A DNA stretch of 64,000 nt from Viridothelium virens (Eukaryota > Ascomycota > Dothideomycetes > Trypetheliales > Trypetheliaceae). Below, in pieces: positions 34,134 through 44,808 of the stretch. The notes under the pieces are model-generated. The model was given only the letters and a program-made list of their open reading frames with translations. It ran no database searches and had not been told where the DNA came from. The translations under genes and the position numbers were made by a program. Each line of letters begins with the position of its first letter. Within the stretch, counting starts at the first letter, position 1. Location of the stretch: NCBI GenBank assembly GCA_010094025.1, contig ML991840.1, positions 62,001-126,000 on the forward strand. Direction: 5' to 3'.

Positions 34134-37100
34134 TTAACCACGCCTCCTCTCCTTTATCAAACCCTCCATTCTCCGAATCGTCCCTTTCAAACCCATTCCC
34201 TTCTCGCAATTCTCCGCTAACCATTCTTCCATCTTCTCCCTCACTCCCTTCAGTCCCTTCAAGACCGGCAACCTGCCGCCTTCCTCCCGCTCCACCATCT
34301 TCGCCGAATTCAACAGGAGCTCAAAACACTGGCTCCAAATCTCCGTCTGCCAATACCTCTTCAGACCTTCCTTGATCTTATACCTCTTATTGCTCGCTCC
34401 CGCTCCCACCCCGCCCACGATCCCTGCGTCCGCCGATTTCTCCACCACCGTCTCGATATACTTCCCAAACAGCAGCGAATAGACACATCCCGCGAGCCCA
34501 TGATAGTCCGCCTGATACGTCCACGGTCTCAATTCGCGCATCTCCGCACAGTCCGTTTCTGCCGTGGGCCAGTCGGCGACGAACTGCACACTCGCAGGAA
34601 AAGCCCTCGTATCGATGCCGCGTCCAAAGTCAATCAGCGTCACGCCCTTCCGACTCCAGCCCCCCGCGCCAGAAGCCTGATACTGGCTCTCCCACGGCTC
34701 GCCATGACGCGAAGAGGACAGCGACGCAGCCGACGAGTGTGTCCCTGCCACCTCATCAAACCGCACCAGCACGTTATCCGGCTTCAGATCCCCGTGGATG
34801 ATCCCCTGCCGATGCAGCGCCTCCACCGTGCGCAGCATCTCCGCAGCGAGGAACATCGCGAGGGTCTCGTCAACACCTGGGCTCGCGCCGCTGCCCGCCC
34901 CGGCTTTAGCTGATTCCGACCGGGCTAGGTTCACGAGGTCGAGCAGCGTGCCTTGGTCGTGGTAGGCTTCGACGAGGAAGCATTCGTTGCGGTAGAGGTG
35001 CATTTCGTGCGCGTGGATGATGCTGTCGGCGGCACGGTGCACGCCGAGCCGACGGTGGGCGGCGCGGATGATGTAGAATTCCCATGCTGTTGGCGGGTCT
35101 TCGCTCTTGATTGCTTCGAGCTGTTGCCGGTGCGTTCTGGCGAAGGCGCCTTGGCCCATTTTGGCAGGCTCGTTGCTGCTGTTGGTGGATTCGTCTTCGA
35201 TAGTGGACGTGTCTTCTGTGGCTGTGGAGCTTTCGACAAGGTATACTGGGGCGAAGGCGCCCTTGCCAAGTTCACGCTTGACAGTGTAGCTACGCTCCGC
35301 ATTCGGAAAGTGCAGAGTGGGTGGAGGTGCGACAGTCGCGGCATTTTTCTCGACAGCTCCACTCTTCCGTGCTTTGGCGAGGGCCTTCACGAATTTGTTG
35401 ATATCGGGCAGACGGTTTGAGTCTTCTGTTCTGTGGTCATGAAAGCCGTCAAAGTTGTATAGAGGTGGCTGAACTTGTTCGAGTATAGTCTTGCGAATGT
35501 TCTCGTCGACAGGATTACACTGTAGATCAGTGATGATCGGGCCTTTGGGTCTTTCCTCCTTTGCGAGAGGAGCACGAGAAGCCAGCGGTTTTTTGATAGG
35601 TGACACTGTGGATTTTGACTTTTTGGGTCGCGAACCCGTCAGGATTGGCTCAAGTTTCTTGCGCGGAGGCGAAGACTCGTTCAAGACTTCTTGAAACGGA
35701 CTGCTCAAGAGCTTGTCGCCCTCGATCTCTGGTATTGTCGGGGTTTTGATTGTCGTCTGGCGGCATGGGGTTTTGGAGTTGAAATAGTCTTTATCCGTTT
35801 TTGCAGTAGCCATACCTAGGGAAGATTCCGTCTTCTCAACAATCGGGGTCATGAACGGTAGTCTGCTCTGGGCAATTTGGTCCGCATTGCGAAATGGATG
35901 CGTAGGTGCTTCAAAATCTTCTGGCGGGAGAGAGACCAATTTCGTTTCAGGGGGAACGTTCTCCGAGTCGCCATCATCGACGGGAGTGTTAACTTGCTCT
36001 TGTGTCGATAACTTGACCTCCTCTGCATCTTGATACACTTCAAAATCGCCGCTGTCAGATGGTGCTATACGTTGGGTTGCATCGTCAATCTCTTCTGCTA
36101 TGGGCAGATGTTTGCTTGCCGTGAACTCGGACCATTCGGCTTCACTCTTGGCATCTGATACGGTATCATCGTGCTGATCATCGTGTTGGTGCTTCTGTTG
36201 ATTCTCGATGACTTCTTTGTAAGTCTCCTCACCGAACTCAGCGCGTGTCTCATCTTCACATTCACTGTTTGCACTGGAAATGCGGCATGTGCCCGTGCTC
36301 TCACCAGCACTGGTATAGTCCTCCTCATCGTCACTCTCTTCGCTCTCTTCGGCCTCCTGTTGCGAAGATAGAGGTGCACTGAAAATTCCATAAACTTCTT
36401 CCATAGCTTCTTTAGTGTTGATTGTCATGGTTGGTTCTGTAGCTCTCTCGCCCGACTTTTTCTTTTTTAGTCTTGGACCTGTTGGAGATGCAAGATTCGT
36501 CTGTACTACTGGCTGTTAACACGACGGTTGTAAAGGGGTCGGGAAAGGTGCTCACCAGTCTGCGTTTCTGCTTTTATTTCCATCATTTTTATCTTCCGAG
36601 TTCTGTTTGCTTTCTCCTCTCTTCGTAATCTCCTCTCGAAGTCCCGGTCTTCGCGCGGAGCTCCGTTTTCATCAACATCATTCAGCGCCAACGTTTTTTG
36701 AAATTTCTTTTCAAGTGTCTCTGTAGGATTTTCTGTTGCGTGCTTATCATCAAAAGGCATTTCGCCTATTTCTCGGGAATGTGTCACTTTAGCTTGCGGT
36801 TTGCAATCAGTATCTGTTCCTTCTTCCCCTGTCCATGAGTGATCGAGCCATCCTCTGTGCTGCGCTCTCAATTCCTCGAAGCTGTACTCCTCTAACGGGT
36901 CCTCAGGATTAGGATATATAGCATCCAATTTAGCGAAGACAAAATCTATCCTTCCTGTTTTTGGGTTCGGGATGCACTGCGACTTGGGAAGTGGATTTGG
37001 CAACGCATGTCTATATTCATGATTGGAAGATGACTGAAATACAAAAATGCGTCAGAACCGTCAGGATCAAACCTGTAATCGTAAATATGGGGAATGGCGA

Positions 37101-38107
37101 GCCTGGCTGCAGAACTAATGACTCACTTGGTCCTTGAATACCATCATCTTTGACATGCCAGCATTCCGCCGCCCACCTTTCATTGTCTCCCCAGCCCATG
37201 GTCTAGCCTCAACTGTATTCTCTTTCTTCCGCTCGCCTAGCGACTGTATGCTTTCCCAGCCTCGAGGACCTTCGCGTGAACCTGTCCGTTCCGGCTCGTC
37301 CGCATCAGAAAATATTGCTAATTTCTGTCTTGCAGGCTTGGTCGCCGTCCCCAACCCTTCCCTCCGATCTCGCGCCTGTGGGTCTGCAGTGACATCTTCA
37401 GCGGCATGGCTTGAGAAAGGGTCAACCTTTTCAGCCAATGCTGGCCGAGTCGTTGGGAGTGCCGGACTACTGGGCTCGTTGGCCGTCTGGCCCTTTTCCT
37501 CTCTTCTTCTCTCAAATTCTCCAAATTTCCGCGCAAGTCTCTCATGCGGTCTTGCCTGCTTGTCTAGCCCCATCCTATATACCTCTTCGGCTTGTGTCCA
37601 CCGTCCTGCACCTTCCAACCATGCCGCGTATTCTTCGTAGTATAACGCCAACAATTCTCCGACATTGTGACGTGCCAGAAAGGCAAATGTTTCGCGTGGA
37701 GTATCGCCGAAGAGACGGATATAATGTAGCCAAAGTTTCAGGTACCGTGGATCATTCTTGTAATGAGGACTGGACAAGAATGTCTTGGTCGCACGCTCAA
37801 GTAGGGGCAGCAGTTGGCTTTGTGGCGTCGCTTGGGCTGACGGATAGGCATCAAGAGTCCATTTCACGTAGCGGTCAAAAACATCCAGCGGGTCGTCGCT
37901 TTCGTCGAGGTTCTGAAGCTCCTTCTCGAAATCTGCTCGGATAGAATCATTGAGAGACTGAGCGTCTGACAAAGACGGCGTCGGGCGTGAAGCAAGTGGT
38001 GAGAGAGTGCGTGCAAGGGCTTTTGCAGAGCGACCGGATGGGAGAGAGCTAATGTTCTCCTTATGATTCTCAATGATCTCGAAGGATATAAGATCACCGG
38101 ATGCCAT
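34134..38107 (-). CDS. BUB1: BUB1-type spindle checkpoint kinase with KEN box (MADBUB)
   Basis: Kinetochore Ser/Thr kinase of the spindle assembly checkpoint. Three exons (about 38107-37128, 37020-36550, 36500-34134), about 1,280 residues. N-terminus MASGDLISFEIIENHKENIS has a KEN box at about residues 16-18. The TPR/Mad3-BUB1 homology region follows (DDPLDVFDRYVKWTLDAYPS, RYLKLWLHYIRLFGDTPRE, LLALYYEEYAAWLEGAGRW). The second exon starts with the conserved RHALPNPLPKSQCIPN and has DFVFAKLDAIYPN. Exon 3 has EAMEEVYGIFSAPL (a GLEBS-like Bub3-binding motif). The kinase domain follows: KRELGKGAFAPVYLVE (P-loop), EAIKSED, HGDLKPDN (catalytic loop) and LIDFGRGID. The kinase looks complete. A single protein carrying both a KEN box and a kinase matches the undivided Mad3/Bub1 gene of filamentous ascomycetes. 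Confidence 0.94.
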
Positions 38108-38574
38108 ATTGATACGTGAGAAATCAGGATGTCATGTCAGATGTACTCTGAGAGACAAGAAAATCGCTCCGGCATTTAATGCTGGATGTGACGCATGCGA
38201 ATGTACAAGAGCGGAAACAAGAGTTGTGGTCGCAACCGAATTGGGAAAGATGTAAACAGTCGTCACGTGATTTTCGGATGCTACGCCACCCGACTTCGAT
38301 GACCGCTTTGTCCAGCCTTCGGAGTTCTCTCGAGGAATTGTGGTGAAATATTGCTTCTTCGGTCATAAGGATGTGCATTCCAAATCTGCATATGACCGGC
38401 TTCTAGCTTGCACAGTATCAATACGGAGGTACATCTATGGGCGACGACCTTCTTTCAGAGCCCAGAGAAATCAATGGCAGCCAATATGGGAGAGCAAATT
38501 TCACATCTTCAAGAGCAAAATAGGCAACTAATAGGAGAAATGAGTGGGAGACTTCGTGGACTTTCGAATCGAGA
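38108..38574. other. spacer; may contain the end of the F-box gene
   Basis: Upstream of BUB1 and downstream of the F-box gene. A minus-strand frame down to 38418 (KVHEVSHSFLLLVAYFALED...) could be a further, frame-shifted part of the F-box gene but is not convincing. Confidence 0.35.
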
Positions 38575-39188
38575 TCAATGCAGGACACACTCGAGCTGCT
38601 CGTTCTCCCACGGCGCGTACCTGTCCCAAAACATCTTTTGCTGGTCCCGATGATATGAGTGCGGATTGTAATCGTATCGCAGCGGATGTAAGCGAAAGAT
38701 ATTGCACTGGAGTTCGGTTCGATAGAAAATGCGCACAATCTGCAGCAACTCTCTCTCAGATGCTGGCTTTTCCTGAGATCTCTCAGGTGTCAAAGGATAG
38801 CCACTGAGGGCCTCTGACGCGAATTTGCCGGCGAAATTGATGCAGGTGATGTGGATCTTGTGAATGCTTGCACCATCTCGAGCCGTCCACTTGCGATCGA
38901 GAAGGCTCTGACGATCGTCGTGAAACGAGTCGAAAAACTCGCAGGTAGCACGGTAGTCTTGTTGTCTATCTGTGAGGTGTATAGCACCGCTATGGCTTCA
39001 GGAAGCAACTCGACCGAGACTTCATTAGCCACGACCAGGCCGATAACGCGTGCGCTGTCACTAATGAATAAGCTGTAAAAGGCCGGTCTTGTCAGTACAA
39101 GAGCTTTCAGAGTTTGAAAATCTGGTAAAGTCTTAAATATCTGGCCCAAAATCTCGTTGGGGCACTCCTCGAGGCATGAAGCTGCCAT
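38575..39188 (-). pseudogene. F-box protein gene with a broken frame
   Basis: Begins at ATG 39188 (MAASCLEECPNEILGQIF) with a typical fungal F-box: PNEILGQIFKTLPDFQTLKA, then LTRPAFYSLF, and the family block LLPEAIAVLYTSQ. SCF-type F-box proteins recruit targets for ubiquitination. Near 38840 the frame of the first part runs into unrelated sequence while a neighbouring frame takes up KIHITCINFAGKFASEALSG, PLTPERSQEKPAS, ELLQIVRIFYRTELQCNIF and FWDRYAPWENEQLECV, all typical of the same family. No intron longer than about 34 nt can bridge this, so a single-base lesion is the simplest reading. A stop follows ECVLH at 38575. It could be a recent pseudogene or an assembly error. Confidence 0.6.
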
Positions 39189-39792
39189 GTTGGGAAGACT
39201 CACAGAAGAGGATGAAAGATCGTGAGATCAATACTGTAGGATTTAGGAAGACAGCGTCGTCCAATGAGTCATAGCGAAATCTACAGGACGTTGGTCGACA
39301 CGTCGCACTGCAGCACATAGCATTCCATGTCGGCTGTGGAACCAGATCTAGGCAGCGAGGGATTCGCTGTGCCTCACTCCATTTCACACTCTGGCCATGA
39401 CGAGTTAGTTGGGTAAGGCGAGTCGCGTACGCGAGAGCTCACACAAGTAGACCATTCTTCATTGGAGCCGAGCTTAGGTCTAACTAGTCGTGGACGAGGT
39501 ATTACCTCCGAAATAGTTTCATCTCATCATGCACCTGCCATCCCGATTCATTCCCATTCCCGCAAAACCTATAAGAAGCCCCGAGCCATACCACCGAAGC
39601 CTACAAATCAGACGCCGCAATCCGTCCGGAAAATGCCCTTGTCATACGCCAGAACCGTCAAATCCGCCATCTTGCTAGATAGGCCATGCATGTATGCCAT
39701 TTATTTTAGGCTTCAACGCGTATATCATAGGGATTTTGTGCTTGAGGGCTCGTATGTGCCATGCCTGTGCATCATGATCGTGCGAACATCAA
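39189..39792. other. spacer between F-box gene and cullin-3
   Basis: Promoter of the F-box gene and 3' flank of cullin-3. The plus-strand frame at 39462-39860 overlaps the cullin end and shows no protein-family features. Confidence 0.45.
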
Positions 39793-42603
39793 CTAAGCAA
39801 GGTACCGATACGACGGAGTCGCTGCATCTTCAATTCGTTCGAGGTATTCCCGTTCGATGAGGGACTCGATACGCTTTTTGATCATATTGACGTCCGGCTT
39901 GAACTGCGTAGCGAGCTGGGAGAGCGTCTCTGTTATGAGTTGTTGATGTGAGAGTTCTTTCCGTTGTCTACGAATTTGTTAGTATCGCATCTATAAGTTC
40001 GGAGACCACGGCACGGGATGAGGATTGAGATCCAACATACTTCATTATCCGCACCACTGCTGCTTCGATGTTGAAGCCGCGACTGTCATTGTTTTTCTTC
40101 TCAGTCTCCTGCCTCTCCCGGTCTCCCTCTACTTTATTGCCCTGTGACACGACGCCGACTTTGAGCTTCAAAAACTTGCTCTGGAAATTGTCGTTGAAGC
40201 TAAAATGGTCCGTCAGTTTGATGTCCTTGCTCATTGGCTCTTTGGTCAGCAGGCGTGTCTTCGGTGCAACCGCTAGGGATTGCAGATTTCGAGACAAGTC
40301 AGAGATTGGAATATTCGTCCTGGCTTGGATTTCCTCCGTGGTGAGAGTTTCGCCAGGCGGTAAATCATTGAATAGCAAAAGGATGATCATGGCATAAGTT
40401 GAGACATTGATTTCGTGCTTACGCTCCTTGGTAAGACTGCTCCCCTCCTTTGCACCTGGGACTTTAGGGAACGTGGCGCGCAGATCTGCAGAGCCAAGAT
40501 TAGCGTGCCATGTAAGCACACGTCCGGAGTGCTTGTCCGCATAGTATTGCTCGAACCCTTTCTTGATGCGCTCAAGAAGAGGAGGGTAGGTTGATCGAGC
40601 ACGCTGTTGACCCTCGTCTCCACCCGAGCCTCCACCTATGGATTCCAATGGCCATGTCATGCTGGTCAGAACCTTTATATCCAGATCTATTCTTTTCGGG
40701 TCGGGATCACCAAGGCGTTGGACATACTGCCTGTATCCAGATGTAAGGTCTTCAGAGAGCTGCATGTCTCTGAACATGGCCTCTAGCTTCAGCGTAAAGT
40801 TATTTCCCAGTTCAATCTTCATGCGACTAATCATTTGTTTCTCAACATCTGTGCTGACACTCTTAGCCATGAGCAACCTACGGCAGAGATGTTTCTTGTA
40901 ATATCGCTCGAACATATCCTTGTCCTGGATGTAGCGTAGGAGAGTGATAGCCTTATCTAGCACGATGTCGACTTCTTGTTCCGTCTTGCCCTTGAGTCCC
41001 TTTTTCATATTTTCATCAATGAAAAGAGAGATGTACTCCGACGAGCGGGGAAAGGCATTTATGAAGTCGGAGCAGGAACGAGTGAGCGCGGTTTGGAGTG
41101 TCTGGTCAGAGCCAAAGGAATCTCGGTGTATTTTATCGAATTTGTCCTTGAGAGCGAGAACGTCTTCCACCCATTTCAAAGCAGCAAGCGTCTGTTGATT
41201 AGCTACACGCTCGCCAGTCTGTTTAGTCTTGTCTCCACCAGCTTCCTCTTTGTGTTCATCCTTAGCCTCTGTTTCTTTTGTTGGTTGAGCTTGCGAAGCA
41301 GCAATAGCGGCATTATTGACATCGCTACCCATCTCGATCATGCGCTTTTGGATGGCGCGGGTCAGCTCGGCCTTATGCTGGTCTATTCGCTGGTTAAGGT
41401 CAAATACAAGACCCAACTCTTCTATCCGATCGTTGTCAATCATGAACTTGACCCCGCTGTCCATTTCTACGACGTCTTTGATCTTATGTCTAACAAGCTC
41501 ATCCAGTACCACAGCCTCAATCTTGGGTTGCGTGCTCTCAGATAGTGTTGATCGACAACGATCTTGCTCCTCTCCAATCCGTCTCCTCACATGTTTGCAA
41601 TAAGTACCGGCATCCGACTCTCGAAGTAATTGGTCGCCTTCTTTTTTGTAGAAGTCTCGACTGGCGTCAAGAAAATCACGCTCAAAGGAAGTAATGTAGA
41701 GCTTTTCCTCCTCGTTCTCGTTGGGTGTTTCGTAAAGAGCCTCCAGCATGTACACGCATGATTTGATAAGGTGTTTGTCAATGATATCCCCAGCACGGTC
41801 CATATATACTTGGTCCAAGACAACCCGGTTGAGAATGCCAAGCATTGTGAGGGAATCATCAAGAGGGTCTACTTGTGACTGGAGGACGGAGTCGCGGAAG
41901 AGCATCATGGCGGAGGCATAAATAGAAGGATGGCGCTGATCGAGGCAATAGACACGATCCTCGATTTGAATGAGCTAAACCCTGTGGGAGAGTTTGATGA
42001 ACACTTACCATATACATCAGCACATCCGTTAACATGCTCATGCATGTCTGTTGGTCTATCCAGGCTTCCTTCAAGCCTCGGAGGAATTTCTCCCCCGCAA
42101 CCCTTCTCTCGTTTGTAGTGCTGCTCCCAACATCACCATCTGAGTGGGGCAGTAGGGCTGAGGAAAGAAGCGTCTCGAGACGTTGTAGGACCTCGTTGCT
42201 CAGCCAATCACGCTCGAAGTCTTTCACTTTTTCGTAAAGGCTCTCGCCCCGCTTCCGGAGGACTATCTTGTACGCATTTCGGTAGAGTTCTTCAAAGGAA
42301 AGTTTCGACGCATTCTTGGTGTGGATTTCTCGAAAAGATGCCGCAAGGATGGCCCAAGTGGCGTCAAAATCGAGCTCATCGCCGTTGATGCCCTGCAGTA
42401 TGGAATACATAATCAGTGTCATGTCACCAGCGTATCCTTGCAGCTGTAGGAAAACTTGATTGCGGGCATAATGGGGAACAGAAGGAATAGGCGAGCTTCG
42501 TGAGGAGAAAAGGGGAGAGTGTGTGTATTCGGATATCCTGATGCGTGTGAATACTCACGCGTCGCGGTGCTCTTATTTTCCCCCGCCCTCCCCTTGCCAG
42601 CAT
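39793..42603 (-). CDS. CUL3: cullin-3, scaffold of BTB-type CRL3 ubiquitin ligase
   Basis: Scaffold binding BTB adaptors at its N-terminus and the RING protein Rbx1 at its C-terminus. About 840 residues. Exon 1 42603-42559 encodes MLARGGRGKIRAPRR; exon 2 begins GINGDELDFDATWAILAASF, then REIHTKNASKLSFEELYRNA (cullin-3 hallmark). The third exon starts DRVYCLDQRHPSIYASAMML and contains FERYYKKHLCRRLLMAKS, EKQMISRMKIELGNNFT, LLLFNDLPPGETLTTEEIQ and RGFNIEAAVVRIMK. The last exon 39967-39793 gives KELSHQQLITETLSQLATQF and MIKKRIESLIEREYLER, ending YRYLA, the winged-helix B that carries the neddylation site. The acceptor lysine (in VRIMK) is encoded across the last intron: AA before, A after. An acidic/basic insertion (KETEAKDEHKEEAGGDKT) lies in the middle. 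Divergent from the DNL gene. Confidence 0.95.
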
Positions 42604-42902
42604 TACGACGGCTGGCTGGAGACTCACTCAGAGTACTTTGTGAGGACGTAGTCAAACCAACGAGAGCTGCATTCGAAGGCAAGACAAGTTGTAAACAAAG
42701 TAGAGCTCAGATGTATCGAGATGCCCCACACTCAAACGAGATGTCACAGACCAGACGTTCGGAGAGTGCGAAGCTAGAGGAGGGCAAGTAAAAGTTCTCC
42801 CGACCGCAGGAACATAACTAACGAAGAGAAAATGTGTATTGAATGACCAGGTTGCTAGGCAAAGAACGTGATGAGTGACTAGTGACCAGTACCTTCGAGA
42901 GT

Positions 42903-42922
42903 GCTTAGGTACGTACCTAAGC
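42903..42922. repeat. perfect 20-bp palindrome
   Basis: Each half is GCTTAGGTAC, read identically on both strands with no spacer. It lies about 200 bp upstream of the DNL start and 300 bp upstream of the CUL3 start. The CTTAGGTA word recurs in the inverted repeat at 27416-27452. Confidence 0.85.
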
Positions 42923-42940
42923 TCGGCGGAACAAAGAACG

Positions 42941-42961
42941 GTAGAACGTAGAACGTAGAAC
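42941..42961. repeat. three exact tandem GTAGAAC units
   Basis: Seven-base unit repeated three times without change, preceded by a related AAGAACG. Eighteen bases downstream of the palindrome. Confidence 0.8.
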
Positions 42962-43106
42962 GGTGCCTTCCGACCCCAGACCCTGAATCCGGAGCAGAGC
43001 CGCTTTTGTCATCGCTGCGACATTTTTTGTTCATCGCTCATTGCGCTCTTCTCCATTCCGCGTCTAGCTTTCTTTGTTGTTTCTACCATCATTTCTTGTT
43101 TGCAAC

Positions 43107-44017
43107 ATGCAGACCCTTCGTCCAACAACTCAGCTCATCTCCAGGTGCTGCAAGAGCTCCCCTATCAAATCTGTGACCTCCGCAAGGACCTCCGCTCGCA
43201 ACCTACATCTCGACCACTCGCGTCATCCGAGCCTACTGACCTCTCGAGTCCGCGCTATACCCTCAACTTCCAAGCGAAGCTCCATTCGCTACAACTCCTC
43301 TAACCCTTGCGACTCCTCATCAGAACCCAAGGTCCACCGCCCCATCGACTCCGATGCTCCGGGCCCTTCTGCAACTTCCGAACCATTCAACTCAGAAACC
43401 TCCCAATACTCAGACTATCAACCCTTAAACTCGCGCTCAGCAGCACCCACCTCACACGCCGGTCCTGTTCCAGTCTCTCGTCCACCTTTACCTCCACGCT
43501 GGGAGGCCACACATCCCTCCAGCAAGCCATCGTGGGTCACAGAACCCAGCGGTATTCCCGACCCGACGCCCAGCGCCAGACCCGATGAGCCAGCATACGC
43601 GCTCGCGTTCACGTGCAAGCCGAGGGACTATGAGTGCGGGCATCGTGCCTGGCATCGGGTGAGCAAACAAGGCTATCATCATGGGACGGTGCTAATCAAG
43701 TGTCCTGGATGTGGGGGGCGGCATTTAATTAGTGATCATTTGAGAGTGAGTTGCCTCAATAGGACCCTGACTGTGCTGAGTGACACCTTTCTGGGAGCGT
43801 GCTAACGGAGAATGCGTTGCAGATTTTCTCGGATGGCTCGGTGACGATTGAGGACTTAATGAAGCAGAAGGGCGAGCTAGTGAGACGTGGATCGATTAGT
43901 GACGATAGTGATGTCGAGTTTTGGGACGATGATGCGGAGAGGAGGAAAGAGCTAGAGCGGGCAGCGGGAATAAAGCGGAGGGAAGAGGAGGCAGTGGCAC
44001 AGGGTTACGTGAAATGA
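43107..44017 (+). CDS. DNL-type zinc-finger protein, mitochondrial Zim17/Tim15/Hep1-like
   Basis: Mitochondrial matrix partner that keeps mtHsp70 soluble and supports protein import. Exons 43107-43745 and 43823-44017 join in phase to 277 residues. The Ser/Arg-rich, acid-poor N-terminus (MQTLRPTTQLISRCCKSSPI) suits a mitochondrial presequence. The DNL domain has RVSKQGYHHGTVLIKCPGCG, then RHLISDHLR, and in exon 2 IFSDGSVTIEDLMKQKGEL. The second zinc pair is the usual CPGC. The first pair is CKPRDYEC, a CX6C spacing where family members have CX2C; the distance from the second Cys to the following His is normal, so four residues appear inserted. Acidic C-terminal tail. The start was taken at the first ATG (ACATGC) after a CT-rich leader; an earlier in-frame TTG at 43074 is not used. 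Confidence 0.88.
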
Positions 44018-44808
44018 TAGACCTATCATATAGGGTTGGGAAATCTTTGCTACAACTAGGGCGTTTGGATTTGCAAGATACCATGGACTCTAAAGCGATC
44101 AGGAAGCTAAGACGAGAACATGTGAAAGAGGGAGAGTGTATGTATTATAGGGAGGCAACACAGGCAGTCTCTAGCACACATTGTACAGGAACTCTACTCT
44201 TCTGCCGAGCTTCCATGGCTTCGTCAGAGAATTCGGGATGACCATGTGTATATTCAGATTTTTGGAGGACCCTCCAAGTCAAAATTCAGCTCTTCTAATA
44301 GTGATAGATTCAAGTAGGCAGATATTAACTTCTACCCAATTTCACAAGATCGTCACTAACTTACTCCGAGGGAAAGCTCAATCACGTTCCAGAAGCGTAA
44401 GTTCAATGCTTCTTCTTTTACTATCACCAAATGTAGCGAATATCGTTCCTGCGACCACCACTTCGTGCAGAAGCCATTGCAAAAGCGGACAACCCGCACA
44501 CCGAAACAGGGCAGAGCCATTATTAATATCAGCCAACCCTCTCCTCAAGAAGCCTTTCCAACTACGAGTTGAAGAATCGTACATCAATGCTAGGTATTAT
44601 TTTTGAAGAATCAGTGGATTGATCGTCTAGTCCTATCTATTCTAACTCTCGCAATGCGAGCACCGAGCAAGGCTTCCAGATTCATGACAGGTGCACACAA
44701 TTTCAATCAAGAGTTGATTGATAGCTATCAAATTTCATGTCTTTCATCTTGCACAGCTAAGGGGTTCACCTATCAAATCTTGGGTTACTGAGCCAAGATG
44801 TACCTGAA
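44018..44808. other. tail-to-tail spacer
   Basis: 790 bp between the ends of the DNL gene and UTP20. Overlapping short frames on both strands near 44180-44610 show no family features. Nothing else seen. Confidence 0.5.

Larger units (their letters stand above)
42604..43106. promoter_or_regulatory. shared upstream region of CUL3 and the DNL zinc-finger gene
   Basis: 503 bp between divergent starts. Contains a perfect 20-bp palindrome and an exact triple 7-mer (listed separately), and a CT-rich stretch just before the DNL start. No canonical TATA box. Confidence 0.5.

Noticed and set aside
34953-35420. 155-codon plus-strand frame
   Set aside because: Antisense to the BUB1 kinase domain; no independent features.
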